DNA of 64,000 bases from Clarireedia homoeocarpa. Taxonomy: Eukaryota > Ascomycota > Leotiomycetes > Helotiales > Rutstroemiaceae. The stretch covers positions 1 through 64,000 of the forward strand of contig LNKV01000045.1 of assembly GCA_001465935.1 (NCBI GenBank), given 5' to 3'. Both the position numbers and the translations under genes were made by a program. Each line of letters starts with the position of its first letter. The stretch's first letter is position 1. A model generated the notes under the pieces. That model searched no databases. It had not been told where the DNA came from and saw nothing but the letters and a program-made list of their open reading frames with translations. Of the stretch, positions 12,852-22,480 are shown piece after piece.

Positions 12852-13396
12852 AGCTTCTTTCTTGTGTCATTAGGTGTTTGAAATGAGGAGCTGGTAAGCT
12901 ACCCACTCTGTAGCATTGGCGATTTGATTTAAAGCACAGATCGCCTGCTCCCATTTCTTCCGGGTATGATCTTTCTTCCCTTGAACGCCGTATATTTCTT
13001 AAGTCTTTGAAAAGAAGAAGAAAGGAGCTGTGCCGAATCTGTTGTTCATCGCCTCCTCATAGAACGGAATCCGAGGAACAATATCTGAGAAAACAGCCAT
13101 TTGGATCAGCGGCGGGACCCGAAACAATATTTCCCTTGGTTTACCATTCTCTTATCCTCGATGATAACACCTGCAAACCACCTTTTCAAGCAAAAGTTTG
13201 ACGCTTTTCTCCGTGCCGTGTGTTATAATATCCCGAAAAGCGTTTTTCTCTAACTGCCTGCGTATAGTTATCACATCCCTTCCGATGATAACTCCTTCGA
13301 TCCCTTCGTCAAATCGCTGGCTCATTTTGCGGTACTATGCACTACAATTGCCGGATACGCATCTTTGTCTGTTGTGCCGCACATCTGTCCAACTCA

Positions 13397-14634
13397 TCAA
13401 ATTTGATTTGCCGTTCCAAATGCCTTTAGAGTCCCGATGAGAAAACATGGTGTGCTCTGACCTTCCTCAAGATCCGTCCCATGAAATCGGGCGAGACCAG
13501 CGTCCAACTCCTTCGCCGGCACAAGGTAAACGATATTATTAGCTGGAATTTGCAAAACCTCCCGAAGGTAATATTGTGGAGAAATTGACATTAGTACGGG
13601 ACCCGCGGAATAAGAATCGGCTCTTCTATGAGTAGAAAAGAACCTATGCATTGGCATAACCTTTCGTCGTACAGCGGGTGTGATGTATATGCGTATTTGG
13701 GTCAGGATACGTGCATCTCAATGGCATTTGTACAGTAGCAGGTGATCCTGGCGTGGTAGGGGTTCTTCCAGAGCCTCTTTCTAGCAGTGGTAGAACAACC
13801 TCTGTAGAAGTAAACGACTCCTATATCCGTAAATAGCTTCAGTGCATATGAATGGCTCCCGTCTCCTGTACATTCCTGTTCACCCGTAATACCATGGGAA
13901 TGGCGTAACTCATGAGTCATAAGGACTCATTTGGGATATCTCTAAAAGGTTTCCATTTTCTATATTTTAGATAGAAATCAATCAAGTCGTACATTTTCAT
14001 CTTACAACTTCCCTGCATTGGGAATGGGCACTGGGCCATAAAAGGGTGACTAACGCCCCCCATAATATGACTTGGTTTAACCATTGTAGTGTCGACGCCT
14101 ACGTACATAATTAGTAAGAATTTTAGCAGAATAAGGAGTGGGTTACAAACGAAATCCAAATGACCGCGCCCTTTCGCAGTATCATTTAGTGTGAAATATA
14201 ACCCGCAATTTTCACTTCTCTAGAATTCTCACATTTAGGATTCTCGAAAGATGGTCCTATATCGTTATGCTGTTGATTTCGTGTTTATGCTGGACTGCGC
14301 CTCGGAAATATTGAGTCATCTGAGGGCATTGTATACCCAAGTCGTGTCCTCCCATACGTTGCCAATCCAAGACAGAAATTGTATACTGTATATAGCCTGG
14401 CCCTCGACTTGCAAAGTCCATGAGATATCCGCGAAGTTTAGCACCTTGATTCTCACCGTGCAGAATAGTATAAGCCTTTAGAGCTTCATCTGCGCTGATG
14501 AGATGGTTGCTAAGTGTCTGATGAATTTCGCTCGGGCTATGCCGTCCAGGTGACAATAAGTGCTCCTCATATACTGGTACAGGAGTTCTCCAACTGGCAG
14601 TGACTTTCTCAAAATATTGATCTCCGAGTACCAT
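13397..14634 (-). pseudogene. Decayed fragments with a helicase C-lobe-like motif
   Basis: Several minus-strand open pieces (14634-14257, 14159-13917, 13920-13702, 13657-13397) are separated by stops and frame changes. The last contains 'NNIVYLVPAKELDAGL.RFHG' and 'CFLIGTLKAFGT', which resembles motif V of SNF2-type helicase C-terminal lobes; it ends in a stop just where GTG.NL would be expected. This C-lobe-like piece lies upstream (5' on the minus strand) of the ATPase lobe at 12.7-11.6 kb, the reverse of normal domain order, so the locus is rearranged or holds two truncated copies. The other pieces are not recognised. Confidence 0.4.
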
Positions 14635-14742
14635 GCGTTCTTAGCATTTTTCTAACGAGACCGATATTCGTCTCGAAGAACGGCGGCTGGGGATTCAATA
14701 CACGTGAGATCGAAAGGGTGGAGTAGCCACCGGATGGGATCC

Positions 14743-14978
14743 TGTCGCTACACCCTTCACGCCTAAGATGCACACGTCAAAGGTGCATTCAGGAGTGTTC
14801 AAGGGATTGTAGCTGTCCTTTATTATCAAGGGTATAAGGCCCTTATTTATGCTTTCTAACTATGCCCTTAATCACCTCCTGTATTTGCTCTCCTGTAGCT
14901 GTCGCTGTTCACTGTCGTGTATGCCAAATGAGGTCTTAATCTCATTCGGTCATTTGTCAGTCGCATTGTATGGCGACA
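14743..14978. mobile_element. Solo LTR with perfect 5-bp target duplication
   Basis: A 236-bp segment begins TGTCGC and ends GCGACA (TG..CA termini with a 6-bp terminal inverted repeat). It is flanked by the direct repeat GATCC at 14738-14742 and 14979-14983. These are the hallmarks of an LTR left after recombination between the two LTRs of a retrotransposon. A diverged copy in the opposite orientation lies at 58013-58225. The insertion cuts the F-box-like ORF at 14957-15427. Confidence 0.85.
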
Positions 14979-15427
14979 GATCCCGTTAGTATTTTATTCT
15001 TGCTGTAAAGAACACGTATCCCAACCTCGTAAAGCCTTTTATTCACTCGCAGGAGAGCTGGAGTGAGTTCGAGTTGCCAAGAAAGATGCCAGTATACTAC
15101 ATCGCAGAGTTTGCCGCAGAGGGTGAAATAAGCTTGAGAACATGGCTGGCAGAACAAAAGGGTGATTAGCAGGTAATCAATGATCTGCCTCAGGATCTCG
15201 ACTGGGAGATCACATAAGTTTATTCCTCCGGTCCTCCATGACTTTGATCCTACTTGCTTATTGCGAGCCATGTTTCGTGAATTGAGGTATGTTTTTTTTT
15301 CTTTGCATGTGTCAAGTGAAGAAAGCGCTTGGGGGATATCTCTCTGCCCAAGTCTATTGGGAGGCCACATAAACTTGTTCCTCGGAACCTCCCTGTCATT
15401 CTCGCATTCGTTTTGATGAGACCACAT
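14957..15427 (-). pseudogene. F-box-like protein truncated by LTR insertion
   Basis: An ORF of 156 codons on the minus strand; an internal Met (about 15271) may be the true start (MARNKQVG..). It carries a short fungal F-box-like motif (INLCDLPVEILRQIIDYLL) and the phrase 'LLRVNKRLYEVGIRVLY' common after it in these proteins. The frame runs into the LTR at 14978, and its last residues (about eight) and stop codon are LTR-encoded. The sequence on the far side of the LTR (below 14738) is no longer joined, so the original C-terminus is lost. The ORF could still make a short product. Confidence 0.6.
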
Positions 15428-15682
15428 CAGGTACCCGCGTTGAGATTTCCCGTTGTGATATTTATAGCTGGAGTGGCATCTTTGATATTATGAAATCTGA
15501 TAATGATACCTCATAACACGTCGCTCCTCCACGGTAAAACAAGGAACACCTTGATGTGATGTCCTACATCTGCGTGCAAACGACATATCGAGTTGTCAAT
15601 TAGCCTAAACCAAACTGTCGGTTGGCTTAGTACAGCTGTAGGTGAAACAAAATAAACGGGTTGAATCCTCTTATATTATCTT
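15428..15682. other. Short spacer, no gene
   Basis: Upstream region of the truncated F-box ORF; nothing else recognised. Confidence 0.5.
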
Positions 15683-16217
15683 GTGCCCATCGTGGTGCCT
15701 TGCGAATTTAAAAGAGCCGTGAGTCTGTTGTAGCTCGTACGACGCCCTTTACTGTTGGCAAAAGAGCATATATTCGCAGATATACATTCTGATGCCTTTT
15801 CAGTAGCTAGGGCCTGTTGATCCCAGCAGTAAGATGCTAGCTCTGTGGCAGTGAGATGCCAGCTCCGTACGACCGGTTATATGTCGCTTCTTGTCATTAG
15901 CATTAAGGTGCTAGCTCTGTAGCAGTAAGGTGCCAGCTCGTACGACATGAGGATTAGGGTAGTCAATTGCCAAGGTAGAGATTAGGAGTGGGAGGAGCGG
16001 CGCTTCTCCCGGAATGTAGATGCCCATCGTGCGAAGGAAGAGAAAGGTAGAAATTTGGAGTGGGAGGAGGGGCGCTTCTCCCAGAATATAGTATTCCTAT
16101 CGTGGCGCCTAGCGAGTTTGAAGAGCCGTGAGTCGGTCGCAGTCTGCGAGGACCGTACGGCGCCCTTTACTGGTAGCACTAAAGCATTTGCATTTATGCC
16201 ATTTCAGTATCTAGGGC
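15683..16217. repeat. Diverged direct duplication, possible old LTR
   Basis: Block A (about 15683-15816) and block B (about 16093-16217) share 'atcgtgg(t/c)gcct.gcga', 'agagccgtgagtc', 'cgccctttactg' and 'cagta(g/t)ctaggg'. Between them lie two further internal duplications: a 'gctagctctgt(g/a)gcagt' unit near 15836 and 15909, and a roughly 75-bp unit with 'gagtgggaggag(c/g)ggcgcttctcc' at about 15987 and 16058. The copia remnant next door (16442-17078) makes an LTR origin plausible, but no clean TG..CA ends were found. Confidence 0.5.
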
Positions 16218-16441
16218 TCGTACGACGGTAAGAGGGTATCGTACGAAGCTCGTATCTAATCAACCTTGTTTCTCGATAGTCGCCGGTGTACTATTGATCG
16301 ATACACTGAACCGAAACTGGCAACTCTTTAATGGAGGTAAAAGTAAGAGAAATGTGGTAAAAAAGGGAAAATGAGGCTATTCCCGCATCCAATCTGTGTA
16401 GCCAATCTGCATATCCTATCCTTGTATTCAATCAGTACGTC

Positions 16442-17078
16442 CTAATTCCTTTCCACCCATTCCATCACATCACATTGTACTTTATTCGTGTCGATCATGT
16501 TCTTTAGTGCGTAGCCGGGCTTTTGCTTCGTCATGGCATCTGCTGGGTTGCTGTCGCCGCTGATCCATCTTACCTCCGCGATCTCCCGTCTTTCGTATGA
16601 TTGTCGAAGTGCTATCAAGTCAATCATGAGGCGCTTCTCTTGGGTAGTTCATAGCTTGATGAGGCAGTCGTAGATCGATTTCGAATCTGTGCATAGTACT
16701 AGTTGGACTTCTCGTTCTAGAATCCTGTCAACTTTCTAGAATCCTGTCAACTGTTGCCTTGATCGATGCCCCAACATCAAACCCATGCACCATCGCATAC
16801 AATTCTGAAGCCAACACGCTTCTTGTGATTCTCTTGCACTTAATTGACTACCAATGAATGATATTAGCCCTGTCGTTCTTGTCTGCTAGTGCAATTATGT
16901 ATCCGATTTGAGAAGAATAGTCCTTGCTGTTTGCGAACGAGGCGTCTGTAAATACTACTACTTGCAATGACTCCTCATCCAAGGGAACAAACTTAATTCC
17001 TCTCTCCGGGTTGTCGATCTGCCATTGTAGACGTTTGTTAAGTGCCCTGATGTCGTCTTGTGTAGGATCAGTACACAA
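16442..17078 (-). pseudogene. Ty1/copia retrotransposon pol remnant (RNase H end)
   Basis: On the minus strand the pieces read as the C-terminal end of copia Pol: 'VVVFTDASFANSKDYSSQIGY' and 'NIIHW', then 'RSVLASELYAMVHGFD', 'VLCTDSKSIYDCLIKL', and finally 'EVRWISGDSNPADAMTK', the classic RNase H tail. Lesions: a TAG at 16848-16850 after NIIHW, a tandem 19-bp duplication (16715-16733 repeated at 16734-16752) that shifts the frame, and a TGA at 16650-16652. The N-terminal Gag, integrase and most of the reverse transcriptase are missing. Dead copy. Confidence 0.85.
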
Positions 17079-17795
17079 ACGTTAATTAACTAGCAGAAAT
17101 GCAAGAGGATTAGCAAACATACCACTACTTCTCGGCGTGTGTGATCTTGCTGTGAACCATCACTCGAAGTAATCTCCAAGAACTTCAGACGCAGATGATG
17201 AATCTGATTCCAAATTTTGACAGAACGTCTACAGGGCTGTGTGCCACCCCTGGCAGCAACCTGTTGGAGCACCCTCAGACCTCTCTCATCTGATCAGATG
17301 GATACGTTATTAGATTGTTTTTGACAAAATCGAGATCGGTCTCGAACAACGGCGTATAAACATAAGAATTCCTTTCTGACACAAATGAAGAAGAGGAGCA
17401 GATGGTCGAAAGAAGTACTCAACCTCGATAGAATGCTGTCTTCACAAAATGCAAAGAGTACAGCCTGACATCATCTTTACAGTTCATGAGCAGACGATTT
17501 TCGCTGCCTGGAGCCGCGCCCAGCATGAGGGAAACATGCATGGTGTCATTTCTCCTGTAGAAATAATCGGTGAGGGGTTTTTAAAACGATATGATTCATA
17601 TGTAAAACTGCAAGACAGCATCTGTGCACTCACACAAATCATCCTCAGCTTTAGACAACTCAAGATCGATCGTGTTGACACACCGATGCGATGGTTACAC
17701 TCGGTGGAATAGCCAAGGAAAGAATCCGGACTTTTCACTCCGGGACAACCTCATGCTTCTCGCCGATAAAAGCCAGCCGCCTGCTATCCTGGCCC
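17079..17795. other. No supported gene
   Basis: Right border of the repeat island. A short purine/pyrimidine phrase near 17335 (tctcgaacaacggcg) resembles one near 14668, hinting at another diverged repeat copy. No gene was recognised before the DUF3445 stop codon at 17796. Confidence 0.45.
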
Positions 17796-19251
17796 TTAAT
17801 ACGGATAGGCCCTAACCTCATCCTCATTCTCCACATCAAGACCAGCCTCAACTTGCTCTTTATGCTTCTTATCCAGATACGCCAATAAAACCTCACCATA
17901 CTTTTCCTTCCCCTTATACTTGCTCACATCTTCACTCCAACTTCTCACGGCACTTGCCAACCTTCCCGGTACATACGGCTCCTCACATATCTCCGTAATC
18001 GGATGGAAGTAGGTGCGAATGGTAAAGACAACACCACCTGATCTCGGTAACCTCCTCAGTGTCTGACGTTCCGATCTAAACCAATGATGCTCAACCGCTT
18101 TATTTTTCTCCGCAGTATCCCAACTAACAGTCCCCGGTGCGCCATTTTCCGGGCCAATACTTGACGACCAAGCAAGTTGATCATCGACTTGAATGAAGTA
18201 GTTATTCTAAACAGCAAGTTAGCTCATGCAGGTAGCCATAATTGCGCACGTTTAGGAGCCTTACTCTCTGCACCGGCCCGTTGGGTTGAACACGACGGAA
18301 AAAATTCATCATTCCCTTTTCCAGCTTCTGCTTGTATCCGGGAACATCACCAGATGTGTGAATCTCGCTCAATGGCATGCCAAATTTGTCTTCCAATCGC
18401 CAAAATCCCGCAAGCAGAATGGCGCCTGCGAGGAGATAGTATTGGCCATCTTCTTTCTCAAACATAATTGCCAGATCATCTTGCACAAAGCGCGCCGCCA
18501 TTTGCATCGGGTCTTCTGCAAGCGGCCGTTCGATGATATTGAATGATTCCCCAGTCAGCAGATTGTCCATGCCGACGGCGGTTCGTTTGTACAACGTGGG
18601 GTAACGTTCCGGTAGATATGAGCATAATTCCTCGAGAAGTTCGACGGCGCCATCAAATGCTGAAGGGTCTGTGTAACAAGATCGTGAACCGCGTTCAATT
18701 ATTCGTCGAGCTTTATCGTCATGAAACTTCATGTATTGGTTGTCGAGTTCTGAAAGTGTCAGTGGAAGTCCTCCAAATCAGTCAAGGTTATGCACCTATC
18801 CATTCGTCCCAATTCATGGTCCTCAATCCCATAGTAATATGATATGGTCCATGTCTAAATGGTCGGTATGCATTTGGCTTGGTCTTGGTTACATCCCAAT
18901 TGGGGTAAGGAGCCGCCGTCGGACGGGTAAACTGTATGGGCTCCCATACTATTGCATTATCAGCTCTGGTCCACCGAGAATCCAAGCAAACGCACCTCCG
19001 AGTGACCTCTGTGGTTTCCCGTTCCTAGATGACGGTTTCTCTAGATCTGGTGTGCCCGGTCTCGCGACTCGTGAATTTTTCAGAAAAGCTACCGCGCGTA
19101 TGATCAACCATGCGGCAAGAGACAGCAGTCCGATCCAGTAGAGTAATACCTTCGAATTATCGATAGCTTGCTGTCCAATTTCTGATGTCTTGACCCGATC
19201 ACCCATAGACTCGGCCCATGTCTGGCAGTTTCGTAGCATGTTGTTAGTCAT
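17796..19251 (-). CDS. DUF3445 / heme-dependent oxidative N-demethylase-like membrane protein
   Basis: CDS complement(join(17796..18206,18265..18749,18796..18948,18996..19251)), 434 residues. All three introns (58, 46, 47 nt) keep the frame and restore conserved text: ..RSLG-VWEPIQF.., ..WDEWI-ELDNQYMKFH.., ..GPVQR-NNYFIQVDDQLAW... One membrane segment (residues about 34-57) near the N-terminus is followed by the DUF3445 domain (PF11927), with 'PAAPYP.WD'-like, 'HITMGLRTM.WDEWI', 'ELLEELCSYLPERYP', 'HHWFRSERQTLRRLP' and 'FTIRTYFHPI'. In fungi the family is often mislabelled as mannosyltransferase; a role in oxidative demethylation is inferred from bacterial relatives only. ATG at 19251 is the first in frame. 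Confidence 0.85.
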
Positions 19252-19819
19252 TCTGACAATGTTCCCGCCCGCCACGGAGCTTCAATAACGGGAAGTACTG
19301 AGTCTGAAGCCTGAGCAAGTAATGACATTTTATTCGAAAGGATGTTTCTACTGTGTAAATATATACAACTTGACTCAAGTGTGAACGATAAGAGACATCG
19401 CGGGGAAGTGCCCCACTATTCTTGGTCTTATCGTGGACTTTTTTGCCTTTTCGGGCAAAGGATAACCTTCAGTCGCTGTCAAACCCTACTAAAATCATCA
19501 CGACGGTGTACAATCACCTCATCGGGCATACAAACTGCCATGATATGAATGACTTTACGATAATTGAACAAAGTGGTGCGATCAAGAAAATGCCGTAAGA
19601 TTTTCAGGGTCTCAACCATTTACTTCGTATCAATTTGAATGGGCAGCAATGAGCCACTCAGCTCTGCCATGATATGAGCCGAACTCACGGTATTCGAGTC
19701 ACTGGCTTGTTTCTAATAAGGACCTCAGCAGGTCATGTCAAATTTAATTCGCTATGGTAGTAAAATGCAACTAAACCTTGTACTGAAAACTCAACTCATG
19801 CACAGGACATCTCGTCTCA
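19252..19819. other. Intergenic
   Basis: Lies between the start of the DUF3445 gene and the stop of NAF1 (both minus strand). It holds the DUF3445 promoter; no other feature seen. Confidence 0.6.
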
Positions 19820-22132
19820 TCATGACCTGCTTCTGTCATTCCCAGTCTGTGAACCCGGCTGATTCCACTGATTGGGCGCACCCATCTGATTGAAGAAAGC
19901 TGGATTGATGAACGCGCCAGAGGGTAATGGCGGTGGTGGTGGCATACCAGGCCAAGCATTAGGTGGGTTTGGGAAAGATTGTTGGTAGCCTTGTTGGAAG
20001 TTTTGAGGATACGGCGGCCATATTTGCGGTTGCTGGGGTGAGTATTGGGGAGTGTTTGCGTTGTTATATGAGTTGTTTGGAGGATATGGTTGAGGTGAAG
20101 GGGAGTACCCTTGCAATAATGGTGGCGGTTGAGCATTGAAAAACCCACCAGGGCTTGGGTTAGGGGGTGAAAATCCGTTGTTTGTCTGCACCTGAGCTGG
20201 AAGAGAATAGCCGTTGTTTCGGTCATTGTGTCCGCCACCTCTTCCACGTCCACGATCACCTCGTCCTCTATCTCCACGGCCTCTTCCCCTGCCTCTACCT
20301 CCATGGTCACCTCGGTGATTCTGTCTATTGTGATGTGATCCTTCTTGAGGAGCCTCGCCACCAGCACCACCAGTAAATCCGACTGGACGGGCAAGAGGTT
20401 TGTATGGTCCATCCTCTGCTTCATCGTAGCTCAAACCGACGCTGCTATCCCCAGGTGTGAACTGTTGCTGCAAAGGATGTCCACTATGCCCGGAACCACC
20501 ATTCTGTTGCATCTTGCCGCCTCTCTTTTCCATTCTCTTCTGTTTTATCTTCCTCTTGTGCTCCGCCTCAGCCTCATCGTCTGAGAATTCCATTTCCTCA
20601 TCACCAACTTCTTCATCGTGTAGATTAGACGCATCGGAGCCTTTGTACGCTTTCAAAGCCTGTGTGAAGACATATGTTGAATGTTGTTCGGAGTAGAAAA
20701 TTTTGGTGCCCAGACTTAACCCAGCTTCCGCAATGGCATCAGCATTGGTGAATCTTACACAATATAACGGTTGCTCGACTCGACCTAATGTATCAGAGAC
20801 AACACCAATAACACTGCGATCTTCTAAACACAACACAGACTCTTCCTTTAGGACTCGATATTCCCCAGATGTCTTGGCTTTGATGAGGACTACTCCATCT
20901 ACCATTGTTTCCACATTCCCCAGCTCTTGAATAGGCATTTCTGGTGTGATTGTAACATCGGGTTTGGGTATGACTTCTTCTGGAATTTCATTCTTTGTTC
21001 GTACTTGTGCTCCCGTACCTTTTGCTCCTTTCGCAGCTCCTTCGTCGTCGGATCCACCATCGCCTTCCATCAAAATCCTCGCCTGCTCCTCCGGACTCAA
21101 GAGCTTGTAGGAATTCTCTCCATCTTCATCACTATCCTCTGAGGAGCTATCGTCACTAGAAGAGTCATCTGATGAGGACTCGTAGGGCGAAGAGTCAACT
21201 TCCCATTCAGGGTGTTCCTCTTCTGTCGGTTGAAGTGTGGTTTCAGTCTCTGTAGCGATCTCTGTCGCGGTCGAAGTGGTAGGCCCGGAAAGACCTCCCA
21301 AGAGTGCCTCCAAAGCATGGGTAAGTTCAGGCGGACTCGATTCGTCGACCGTTTCTGTTTGGATGCCTTCCATATGGGTTTGGAGGTTGTGCTCCGTGTC
21401 TGCTGTGGAAATAGTAGCTTGCTCGGCCTCCAAATTTTCTGTCTGAATGCCGGCTATATTTGTAGGTGTGTTATTCTCGGCGTGAGTCACTGGTATCGAC
21501 TCTGCTGCTTTGTTTGTATCTGCTGCAGAATTGACAGGAACCTGGGAAATCTCAACCTCCATTTCTTTATTCGTGTTCCCGCCCTCAGACTTATCGTTTG
21601 TTTTCGACTCTTGGGATATCTCAGAAACGGCACCTGCTGGCTGCGAAGCCCCTCGTAAAGGTTTTGAAACTTTATCTTCCATCTCGAAATCTTGCTTGAC
21701 TCTCGCAGCATTATTCTCAAGCCCGGTATTCTCCTGCGCAGGTTCAGCGTCTGCCATTTTCGAATCTTCTTGGGTGCCATTGGCTGCCGATAGTTGTTCG
21801 TGATGAGGCTTCTCTATAGATACTTCGTCTTTAACTGCCGGAACCTCTGCTGCGCTCTCTTCTACCCTCATAGTAGTCGCCGGCGCATGTCCAATTCTCC
21901 CCAATCCAGGTATCCCCGAGAATGCTTGAGACATCGCAGATGATTCTTTGCCGGTAGTTTGCTGGCTAGAGTTCACTCCACTAGGTGCGCTCGATAATAT
22001 ATTATCAGATGTATTCATGCTGGCGTTCAATGGTGAGGTGGAAGTCTGGTTAGCTGAACTGTTCGAGTCGCTGCGAGCGCGTTTCGCTGGAGGAGCGTCG
22101 TTGGTAAGGCTGTCAATTGCGCTTGTCGACAT
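19820..22132 (-). CDS. NAF1: H/ACA snoRNP assembly factor NAF1
   Basis: Nuclear chaperone that binds the Cbf5 core during assembly of H/ACA ribonucleoproteins before being replaced by Gar1. Single exon, 770 residues, starting at the ATG at 22132 (MSTSAIDSLTND..; the upstream in-frame extension starts without an ATG). The N-terminal half is low-complexity and acidic with Ser/Asp runs. The Gar1/Naf1 beta-barrel lies at about residues 405-500 (VETMVDGVVLIKAKTSG, SVIGVVSDTLGRVEQPLYCVRF, TKIFYSEQHSTYVF). An acidic then basic stretch, an RGG-type region (about 600-640) and a Pro/Gln/Asn-rich tail follow. Length and layout are normal for fungal Naf1. Divergent from ALG9. Confidence 0.93.
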   Translation of the reverse strand: MSTSAIDSLTNDAPPAKRARSDSNSSANQTSTSPLNASMNTSDNILSSAPSGVNSSQQTTGKESSAMSQAFSGIPGLGRIGHAPATTMRVEESAAEVPAVKDEVSIEKPHHEQLSAANGTQEDSKMADAEPAQENTGLENNAARVKQDFEMEDKVSKPLRGASQPAGAVSEISQESKTNDKSEGGNTNKEMEVEISQVPVNSAADTNKAAESIPVTHAENNTPTNIAGIQTENLEAEQATISTADTEHNLQTHMEGIQTETVDESSPPELTHALEALLGGLSGPTTSTATEIATETETTLQPTEEEHPEWEVDSSPYESSSDDSSSDDSSSEDSDEDGENSYKLLSPEEQARILMEGDGGSDDEGAAKGAKGTGAQVRTKNEIPEEVIPKPDVTITPEMPIQELGNVETMVDGVVLIKAKTSGEYRVLKEESVLCLEDRSVIGVVSDTLGRVEQPLYCVRFTNADAIAEAGLSLGTKIFYSEQHSTYVFTQALKAYKGSDASNLHDEEVGDEEMEFSDDEAEAEHKRKIKQKRMEKRGGKMQQNGGSGHSGHPLQQQFTPGDSSVGLSYDEAEDGPYKPLARPVGFTGGAGGEAPQEGSHHNRQNHRGDHGGRGRGRGRGDRGRGDRGRGRGGGHNDRNNGYSLPAQVQTNNGFSPPNPSPGGFFNAQPPPLLQGYSPSPQPYPPNNSYNNANTPQYSPQQPQIWPPYPQNFQQGYQQSFPNPPNAWPGMPPPPPLPSGAFINPAFFNQMGAPNQWNQPGSQTGNDRSRS

Positions 22133-22480
22133 ATATCCAATTAATATCAATAAGAGATTACAAAAATTAGATAGAACCAAGAATATACCAAGTCTAGTTG
22201 CTGGATGGAAAGTGATATGATATGCTTTCTTTTCCGAATTTTTTTGTTCAAAAACTTGGGGATCGAAATAATTTCTTGAAGCTCGGATCTTTTAGCATGC
22301 AGGGATGCATTTAGTGTGGTGTTCGGTGGATCCAGTGGGGTTGCATAATTATCGTAAATAAACCATATTTATGCATGTTTTATACTTGTTTTATGCTTCA
22401 TAAAAAAATGTCATCATTGTTGAGGATGTTGATAGCTGTCAGTAGCTGATGTCCCGCATAAGTTCGATGTGAAGCGCGAT
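22133..22480. promoter_or_regulatory. Shared NAF1/ALG9 intergenic promoter
   Basis: A 348-bp gap between divergently transcribed NAF1 and ALG9. It is A/T-rich with T-tracts and two near-copies of 'tttatgc' / 'tttata' around 22370-22400. It probably drives both genes; no specific binding site can be assigned. Confidence 0.5.
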
